Shown here in pieces: positions 58,443 through 64,000 of a stretch of DNA of 64,000 bases. Position 1 is the stretch's first letter, and each line of letters opens with the position of its first letter. The translations under genes and the position numbers were made by a program. The DNA is from Sphingopyxis sp. OPL5 (GTDB taxonomy: Bacteria > Pseudomonadota > Alphaproteobacteria > Sphingomonadales > Sphingomonadaceae), in the NCBI RefSeq assembly GCF_003797775.2, contig NZ_CP060725.1, positions 1,612,001 through 1,676,000 of the forward strand, read 5' to 3'. Under the pieces are notes generated by a model, which saw only the letters and a list, made by a program, of their open reading frames with translations, searched no databases and had not been told where the DNA came from.

Positions 58443-59966
58443 TCAGTTTGCCCGCGCCCAATATTGGTCGCGGAGCAGGCGCTTGTATAGCTTGCCGGTG
58501 TCGTGGCGCGGCAGCGTTTCCATGAAATCGATGCGGCGCGGGACTTTGACGCCCGACAGCTTTTCGCGGCAATAGGCGATCAAATCGTCGCGCAGCGCGT
58601 CGCCGGCGTCGGCCATGTTCGCCGGCTGGATCACCGCGATCACTTCCTCGCCGAAATCGTCGTGCGGGCCGCCCACGACCGCGACGTCGGCGACCGCGGG
58701 ATGGGTGACGAGATGATTCTCGATCTCCTGCGGATAGACGTTCACGCCGCCGGTGATGATCATGAAGCTCTTGCGGTCGGTGAGGTAGAGGAAGCCTTCT
58801 TCGTCAACCTTGCCCACATCGCCGAGGGTCGACCAGCCCTTCGAGTTGCGGCTCGACGCGGTCTTCTCATTATCCCCATGATATTCGAAGACATTTTCGC
58901 TCTCGAAGAAAACGCAGCCTTCTTCGTTCGGGCCGAGCTCGGTTTCATTGTCCTCGCCCATGACGTGCACCGCGCCGAGGATCGGGCGACCGACACTGCC
59001 CTTGTGGGTCAGCCAGTCGGCGCTGGAGATGAAGGTCATGCCATTGCCCTCCGATCCCGCATAATATTCGAAGAGGACCGGACCCCACCATTCGATCATC
59101 GCCTGCTTGACCGGCACCGGGCACGGCGCCGCGGCGTGGATCGCGACCTTCATCGACGACACGTCGTAGCGCGCGCGGGTCTCGTCGGGCAGCTTGAGCA
59201 TGCGCACGAAATGGGTCGGCACCCACTGGCTCGAATTGACGCGATATTTTTCGATGAACGACAGCGCCGCCTCGGGATCGAACTTCTTCATCAGCACGAC
59301 GGTGCCGCCGAGACGGTGGACGGTCATCGACCAGCGCAGCGGCGCGGCGTGATAGAGCGGCGCCGGCGACAGATAGACGCTGTCGGCGTTCATCTGGAAC
59401 ACCGCCGCCGCCAGCATCACCAGGCTGTTCGTCGCGTCGATCGCCGGATCCTCGGGCAGCGGCACGCGCACCCCCTTGGGCCGGCCGGTGGTCCCCGACG
59501 AATAGAGCATGTCGACCCCGGCGCGCTCGTCGGCGACCGGCGTCGCGGGCATCGCGGCGACGGCCTCTTCCCAATTCGCGTAGCCGGGGATGGTGCCGCC
59601 CATCGCGAACCGCTCGATTTGCGTCGTCAGCTGCTGCGCGGCGCCCGCGAGGCTCGCCGAAACGACGAGCAACTTCGCGCCCGAATTTTCGAGGATATAG
59701 TCGGTCTCGTCCTGCGTCAGCCGCGACGAGATGCAGACGTAGCGCAGCCCCGCGCGCTGCGCGCCCCAGGTCAGCCCATAATAGTCGGGCGTGTTGTCGA
59801 GCATATAGGCGACGACATCGTCATGCCCCAGGCCATGCGCGCGAAACAGCTGCGCGACGCGATTCGACGCGGCATCGAGCTCGCCATAGCTGATCGTCGC
59901 ACCGGTTTCGGCGACGATGATCGCGGGCTTGTCGGGGTTGCTGCGCGCGCGGACGGACGGATGCAT
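58443..59966 (-). CDS. AMP-dependent acyl-CoA synthetase
   Basis: A 507-residue ANL-family ligase. YSSGTTGRPKGVRVPLPED is the P-loop; FEYYAGSEGNGMTF the adenylate-binding A5 region; GWSTLGDVGKVDEEGFLYLT and DRKSFMIITGGVNVYPQEIE the hinge; catalytic Lys lies in PRHDTGKLYKRLL. It activates a carboxylic acid to CoA ester. It starts the minus-strand unit toward the lipoprotein and HCCA isomerase genes. Confidence 0.9.
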   Translation of the reverse strand: MHPSVRARSNPDKPAIIVAETGATISYGELDAASNRVAQLFRAHGLGHDDVVAYMLDNTPDYYGLTWGAQRAGLRYVCISSRLTQDETDYILENSGAKLLVVSASLAGAAQQLTTQIERFAMGGTIPGYANWEEAVAAMPATPVADERAGVDMLYSSGTTGRPKGVRVPLPEDPAIDATNSLVMLAAAVFQMNADSVYLSPAPLYHAAPLRWSMTVHRLGGTVVLMKKFDPEAALSFIEKYRVNSSQWVPTHFVRMLKLPDETRARYDVSSMKVAIHAAAPCPVPVKQAMIEWWGPVLFEYYAGSEGNGMTFISSADWLTHKGSVGRPILGAVHVMGEDNETELGPNEEGCVFFESENVFEYHGDNEKTASSRNSKGWSTLGDVGKVDEEGFLYLTDRKSFMIITGGVNVYPQEIENHLVTHPAVADVAVVGGPHDDFGEEVIAVIQPANMADAGDALRDDLIAYCREKLSGVKVPRRIDFMETLPRHDTGKLYKRLLRDQYWARAN

Positions 59967-60119
59967 CGGGGACCTCTCCAGCAGGGATCATTGGTTTCTT
60001 TATGTCCGAAGTCAGTAGCAAGCTGAAACTTTTGGTCAAGCGACGGCGGCACGGCAGCGCTACGAAGCGCAGGATCGGTCAAATCGCGGCAGCAAATGAG
60101 TCAAATGACCGCCCCGTTT

Positions 60120-60845
60120 TCAGAACGGGGGATCCTCGGGCCGCGAGCGGAGCGCATAGCCCTGTCCCTTGACGGTGCATAGCATCGGCCAGGCGAAGCC
60201 GCGGTCGACCTTGGCGCGCAGCCGCGACATATGCACCTCGACCCGGTTGGTGCCGGGATCGAAATCGATGCGCCATACCGCCCTGAGCAGCGCGACGCGC
60301 GACACCGGCCGGTCGGGCGCGCGCGCGAGGTTGGCGAGCAGGTCGAATTCGCGCAGCGGCAGGCGGATCTCGCGTCCCGCGCGCTCGACCCGGCGGTCGA
60401 TCAGGTCGATCCGCAGTTCGCCCCCGCCCAGTTGTCCCGCGGCCATCCGGCTCCGCCGGACCAGCCCGGCGATTCGCGCGACGACCTCGGCCGGATCGTC
60501 GACCCAGCCGACCGCATCGTCGGCCCCGGCAGCGAGCGCGAGCATCCGGTCGGCGCGGCTGTCGCGATCGGACAGGATCAGCAAGGGCCGCCGCGCCGCG
60601 ATCGCGCGCGCGAGGCCGACGAGACCGGCAGGATCGTGCGACTCGGCGAAGGGATCGACGGCGAGCAGGTCGAAACAGCCATCGCGCCAGACGCGGCCAC
60701 CGCCGGCGAGCGGCGGCAGGCACATGGCGCGAAATCCGCCGGCCTCGAGCGCGCAGGCAAGCCGGTGTGCGCGCGCCGCGATCGCATGGTGGACGCCGAT
60801 CAGCGGCGGGGGGCCGGTCGCGGCGCGACGGTCGCTTTGCTCCAA
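60120..60845 (-). CDS. Orphan OmpR-like regulator with degenerate receiver domain
   Basis: A 241-residue protein. The C-terminal winged helix (residues about 143-235) is of OmpR/PhoB type (IRLPLREFDLLANLARAPDR, MLCTVKGQGYALRS). The N-terminal domain has receiver-like order with Asp64 (LLAVDPFAES) but lacks the acidic pair (reads LIGVHHA) and the conserved Lys. No histidine kinase lies nearby. So control without phosphorylation is likely. Start is TTG with GGGGGAGGGG before it. Divergent from the acyl-CoA ligase at 60934. Confidence 0.82.
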   Translation of the reverse strand: MEQSDRRAATGPPPLIGVHHAIAARAHRLACALEAGGFRAMCLPPLAGGGRVWRDGCFDLLAVDPFAESHDPAGLVGLARAIAARRPLLILSDRDSRADRMLALAAGADDAVGWVDDPAEVVARIAGLVRRSRMAAGQLGGGELRIDLIDRRVERAGREIRLPLREFDLLANLARAPDRPVSRVALLRAVWRIDFDPGTNRVEVHMSRLRAKVDRGFAWPMLCTVKGQGYALRSRPEDPPF

Positions 60846-60933
60846 TCGCCCCTCCCCCGCGCGTCACATCATTTCGATCGGTCCCCTTTTCGCTCCGTTG
60901 CACCGTGCCACCGCTGTGCTAACGAACCGCTTC

Positions 60934-62466
60934 ATGACCGCACCCGAAATGCTCGCCGGCGACTTCGCCACCCTGCCCGACCTGATCCGCGCCCACGCCG
61001 CCGAACGCCCCGATGCGATAGCCGCGGCCGATCCGATTCGGCGCCTGAGCTGGTCCGAACTGGACGCATTGGTCGATCGCATCGCGGCGCGGCTGCAGCA
61101 GGACGGCTTCGCGAAAGGCGATCGCACCGCGGTCGCCGGGCTGAACAGCGTCGAGCAGATGGCGGCGATCCTGGGCACGCTGCGCGCCGGCGGGGTCGCG
61201 GGCCTCATCACCAACAGCGCGACGGGCGAACAGATGGCGGCGATGATCGCCGACACCGGCGCGCGCCACCTGTTCCTCGACAGCGCCGCTTCGGCGAGCT
61301 TGGAGGGCCGGGTCGTCACCGCGAGCGACCGCATCGCGATCGACGGCAGCGACGTCGGCACCCCGATGGACGCCTGGCTGGGGCTCGCGGGCGCGAAACC
61401 GGCGCCGGTCGATATCGGTGCCGACGATGGCTTCAACATCATCTATTCGTCAGGGACGACGGGCACGCCGAAGGGCATCGTCCACAGCCATGCGATGCGC
61501 TGGCAGCATATCCAGCGCGGCGCCCCCGCCTATGGCCGCGACGCGGTGACGATCCTGTCGACCCCGCTCTATTCGAACACCACGATGGCGAGCTTCCTGC
61601 CCACCGTCGGGTCGGGCGGCCAGGTCGTGCTGATGAAGAAATTCGACGCGCGCGGCTTCCTCGAACTCGCGAGCCGCGAGCGCGCGACGAACACCATGCT
61701 GGTGCCGGTGCAATATCGCCGCATCATGGCGCTCGAGGATTTCGACAGCTTCGACCTCGACAGCTTCGTGATGAAATATTGCACCTCGGCGCCCTTCGCC
61801 GCGACTCTGAAGGCCGATGTGCTGAAGCGCTGGCCCGGCGGCCTCGTCGAAATCTATGGCATGACCGAGGGCGGCGCCTCGTTCATCCTCGAGGCGCATC
61901 ATTTCCCCGACAAACTGCACACCGTCGGCCGCCCGGCACCGGGCCATATCGCCAAGGTAATCGACGAGGACGGCAACGAACTGCCGCAGGGTTCGGTCGG
62001 CGAAGTCGTCGGGCGCTCGCCGGCGATGATGACCGGGTACAACAACCGCCCCGACGCGACCAAGGCGATGCACTGGCACGATGCCGACGGGAACCTCTTC
62101 TATCGCCACGGCGACATCGGGCGGATCGACGAGGACGGCTTCCTGACCCTGATGGACCGCGCCAAGGACATGATCATCTCGGGCGGCTTCAACATCTTCC
62201 CGAGCGACCTCGAGGGCATTTTGCTCGCCGACGACCGGGTCGTCGAGGCGGCGGTGGTCGGCATGCCGAGCGAGGAATGGGGCGAGACGCCGGTGGCGTT
62301 CGTGGTGCTGAAGGACGGCGCCGACGCCGAGAGCGTGCGCGCCGACTGCAACGCCAAGGTCGGCAAGACCCAGCGGATCAGCGCGATCACCGTGGTCGAC
62401 GAACTGCCGCGCAGCCCGATCGGCAAGGTGCTGAAGCGCGAACTGCGCGACCGTTACGCCCGGTAA
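60934..62466 (+). CDS. AMP-dependent acyl-CoA synthetase
   Basis: A 510-residue ANL ligase. IYSSGTTGTPKGIVHSH is the P-loop, VEIYGMTEGGASFI the A5 region, NLFYRHGDIGRIDEDGFLTL and DRAKDMIISGGFNIFPSDLE the hinge, PRSPIGKVLKREL contains the catalytic Lys. It activates a fatty or cyclic acid. Single gene followed by the 92-base repeat. The 88-base divergent gap with the degenerate regulator suggests control by it. Confidence 0.9.
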   Translation: MTAPEMLAGDFATLPDLIRAHAAERPDAIAAADPIRRLSWSELDALVDRIAARLQQDGFAKGDRTAVAGLNSVEQMAAILGTLRAGGVAGLITNSATGEQMAAMIADTGARHLFLDSAASASLEGRVVTASDRIAIDGSDVGTPMDAWLGLAGAKPAPVDIGADDGFNIIYSSGTTGTPKGIVHSHAMRWQHIQRGAPAYGRDAVTILSTPLYSNTTMASFLPTVGSGGQVVLMKKFDARGFLELASRERATNTMLVPVQYRRIMALEDFDSFDLDSFVMKYCTSAPFAATLKADVLKRWPGGLVEIYGMTEGGASFILEAHHFPDKLHTVGRPAPGHIAKVIDEDGNELPQGSVGEVVGRSPAMMTGYNNRPDATKAMHWHDADGNLFYRHGDIGRIDEDGFLTLMDRAKDMIISGGFNIFPSDLEGILLADDRVVEAAVVGMPSEEWGETPVAFVVLKDGADAESVRADCNAKVGKTQRISAITVVDELPRSPIGKVLKRELRDRYAR

Positions 62467-62492
62467 CGACCGAGAGTCGCCCTCTCTTGTCT

Positions 62493-62584
62493 CGTCACCC
62501 CGGACTAGATCCGGGGTCCCGCTTGAGGTCGAAGCCTGCCGATGCTTTAAAAGAGCGGGATCCCGGATCAAGTCCGGGATGACG
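62493..62584. repeat. 92-base imperfect palindromic repeat, copy 2
   Basis: Starts CGTCACCCCGGACTAGATCC and ends GGATCAAGTCCGGGATGACG. It is nearly identical to the reverse complement of copy 1 at 22357-22448, same length, with a few substitutions. The remaining bases of the gap (62467-62685) carry no gene. Confidence 0.75.
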
Positions 62585-62685
62585 ATGGGAAATGAGGCGA
62601 CGTCCGCTGCCCACCCCAAAACCGCCGCTAGCCGCAATGCCCGATATCCAGCATCGGCGGGCGAGGGGCGCCCCTCGCCCCCTTC

Positions 62686-63111
62686 TCAAACCAGTCGTCG
62701 CCCGGTAACCGCCACCGTCGCGCAGGCGGGCGTGCCGTCCTTGCCGGTTCCGTCCACCGAAATCGCGATGCGCCCGCCATCCGTCGCCGCGGCGTCGAGC
62801 ATGGCCTGTCCGATGTCGTGGATGTCGATCTTCATCCGGCGGGACCATGGCGAAGACGGGTCACCCGCCATCTGCCCGATGCGGATATAGACGAAGCGCC
62901 GCTGGGGTCCCTCGCGCCGCACCTGATCGCCAAGGAATTTCGGCCCCGGTCCGACGCGGATAGCGAAATCGAAGGCCAGCGGCTCGCCCGCGTCCGACGC
63001 TCTGGCATCGAGGGGGCCGCCGTCCCTGCCCTGCAGGCTGTGGAGCACGCCGGGTACCGGCCGGTCGATGACGATCCGCATTCGAACCTCATGCTGGTCC
63101 ACGCGCGCCAT
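62686..63111 (-). CDS. DUF5990 family protein
   Basis: A 141-residue protein of a family without known function. Visible blocks are RIVIDRPVPGVLHSLQG, LAFDFAIRVGPGPKFLGDQV, RREGPQRRFVYIRIGQMAGD and SSPWSRRMKIDIHDIG. It begins one base after the stop of the efflux pump gene and so is co-transcribed. A later start (M11) is possible. Role unknown. Confidence 0.75.
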   Translation of the reverse strand: MARVDQHEVRMRIVIDRPVPGVLHSLQGRDGGPLDARASDAGEPLAFDFAIRVGPGPKFLGDQVRREGPQRRFVYIRIGQMAGDPSSPWSRRMKIDIHDIGQAMLDAAATDGGRIAISVDGTGKDGTPACATVAVTGRRLV

Positions 63112-63112
63112 C

Positions 63113-64000
63113 CTAATGCCCCATATCCGCCATCGACGCCTTTGCCGCCCCCGGCTTCGGCGGGCGGAGCAGCAGCACCAGCGGGATCGACGCCAGCGTC
63201 ACCCACATCATCAACCAGAAATCGTCGATATAGGCGACCATCGCCGCCTGCCGGTTGATCTCGGCGTTGATCATCGCCAGCGCGGTGTCGCCCGCGATGC
63301 CGAAGCGGTCGGCTGTCGACGGGTCGAGCAGGCTAACCGAGCTGTTGGTGACATGGCTCGCCAGATCCTCGTGGCTGCGCTGGATATTGGCGCCGAGCAG
63401 CGTCGTGACGGTCGAGATGCCGACCGACGCGCCGACGCTGCGCAGCAGGTTCAGGATGCTCGACCCGTCGGTGCGATACTGCGGCAGGATCGTCGCGAAC
63501 GCCATGGTGTTGAGCGGGATGAAGATCAGCCCCATGCCCAGTCCCTGCACGATGCCGCTGATGATGACCGGCTGCATCCCCATTTCGAGCGACCAGTGGC
63601 TCATCTGCCACAGCGACAGCGCGGCGATGAGCAAGCCCGAACCCACCATCCAGCGCGCATCGATCTTGCCCAGCATCTGCCCCGCGAACCACATGCTGGC
63701 GAGGATGCCGACCCCGCGCACCGCGAGCACGACGCCGGTGTCGATCACCGGCCAGCCGAACAGATTCTGCAGCATCGGCGGCAACAGCGCCATCGACGCG
63801 AACATCACCACCCCGATCACGATCATGAAACCCATCGCGGTGACGAGGTTGCGGTCGGCGAGCATCTGGCGGTTGAACAGCGGTGCGCGCGCGGTGATCA
63901 TATGGACGAGGAACATCCACAGGCACGCGACCGCGACGCCGCATTCGATCCAGATTTCGATGCTGTCGAACCAGTCCTGATGCGCGCCGCGGTCGAGCAT
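63113..64000 (-). CDS. DHA2-type (EmrB/QacA) multidrug efflux MFS transporter, 5'-truncated by window
   Basis: At least 295 residues of a 14-helix drug/proton antiporter, continuing past base 64000 on the minus strand; the N-terminal half is outside the window. LNLLRSVGASVGISTVTTLL and GLIFIPLNTMAFATILP are typical of the C-terminal half of the EmrB group, and INRQAAMVAYIDDFWLMMW is the usual last loop and helix. A partner EmrA-like adaptor would be expected upstream, outside the window. Confidence 0.88.
   Translation of the reverse strand: MLDRGAHQDWFDSIEIWIECGVAVACLWMFLVHMITARAPLFNRQMLADRNLVTAMGFMIVIGVVMFASMALLPPMLQNLFGWPVIDTGVVLAVRGVGILASMWFAGQMLGKIDARWMVGSGLLIAALSLWQMSHWSLEMGMQPVIISGIVQGLGMGLIFIPLNTMAFATILPQYRTDGSSILNLLRSVGASVGISTVTTLLGANIQRSHEDLASHVTNSSVSLLDPSTADRFGIAGDTALAMINAEINRQAAMVAYIDDFWLMMWVTLASIPLVLLLRPPKPGAAKASMADMGH

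Noticed and set aside
1..64000. CRISPR arrays, toxin-antitoxin pairs, restriction systems or prophage.
   Set aside because: No regularly spaced repeats, cas-like, methylase, antitoxin-like or phage structural proteins were seen on either strand.

Overview
The window is GC-rich, densely coded chromosomal DNA of an alphaproteobacterium, most likely a Sphingomonadaceae member close to Sphingopyxis. The evidence is two TonB-dependent receptors beside acyl-CoA catabolism genes, a crtY-crtI-crtB carotenoid block, an ATP12-type F1 assembly factor, the lnt-metK...trmB order, and palindromic intergenic repeats of the type scattered through sphingomonad genomes. No integrase, transposase, phage gene or CRISPR array was seen.

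1-22230 is a catabolic region. It holds a sulfatase with its TonB receptor, an MFS carrier and SDR pair, a second TonB receptor, and a run of small operons: a carboxymuconolactone-decarboxylase-like protein, three crotonases, a TetR regulator, an APH-like kinase with a tyrosine-phosphatase-like enzyme, a thioesterase, a DUF1214 protein, a sulfotransferase, an SDR, an acyl-CoA ligase and a stand-alone E2 acyltransferase core. The content suggests uptake and CoA-dependent degradation of a hydrophobic, perhaps sulfated, substrate such as a steroid or terpenoid; the substrate is inference. Three promoter regions here share an exact 11-base AT-rich motif (TATATGATTAT), suggesting one regulon.

22231-28071 holds a TauE/SafE permease, a LysR regulator, two small secreted proteins (one an FKBP), a prolyl iminopeptidase, a DUF2520 dehydrogenase and trmB. 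28118-31253 is an apparent insertion between metK and trmB: a protein with the strand pattern of aerolysin/ETX-MTX2 beta-pore-forming toxins, flanked by two paralogous secreted proteins of unknown family. Each paralog has its ribosome-binding site inside a hairpin. This is the most unusual part of the window.

31325-41086 is housekeeping plus carotenoid synthesis: metK, lnt, a DUF2141 protein overlapping a sterol-desaturase-like gene by 101 bases, then crtY-crtI, a LOG-family gene, and crtB overlapping pnuC and a NadR-like kinase.

41087-49678 is a second catabolic block: a LuxR-type regulator, a zinc alcohol dehydrogenase, a second sulfotransferase, a VOC protein, a second DUF1214 protein, a Crp/Fnr regulator, a D-aminoacylase-like amidohydrolase and a quinone oxidoreductase. 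The DUF1214 plus sulfotransferase pairing thus occurs twice.

49798-64000 is mixed: tRNA-Val, a TPR lipoprotein, a two-domain winged-helix protein, a nuclease, crcB, an RluA-type pseudouridine synthase, a PaiB-like protein, an ATP12 factor, a crotonase with an HCCA isomerase, two acyl-CoA ligases around an orphan response-regulator-like protein, a DUF5990 protein and a DHA2 efflux pump cut by the window end.
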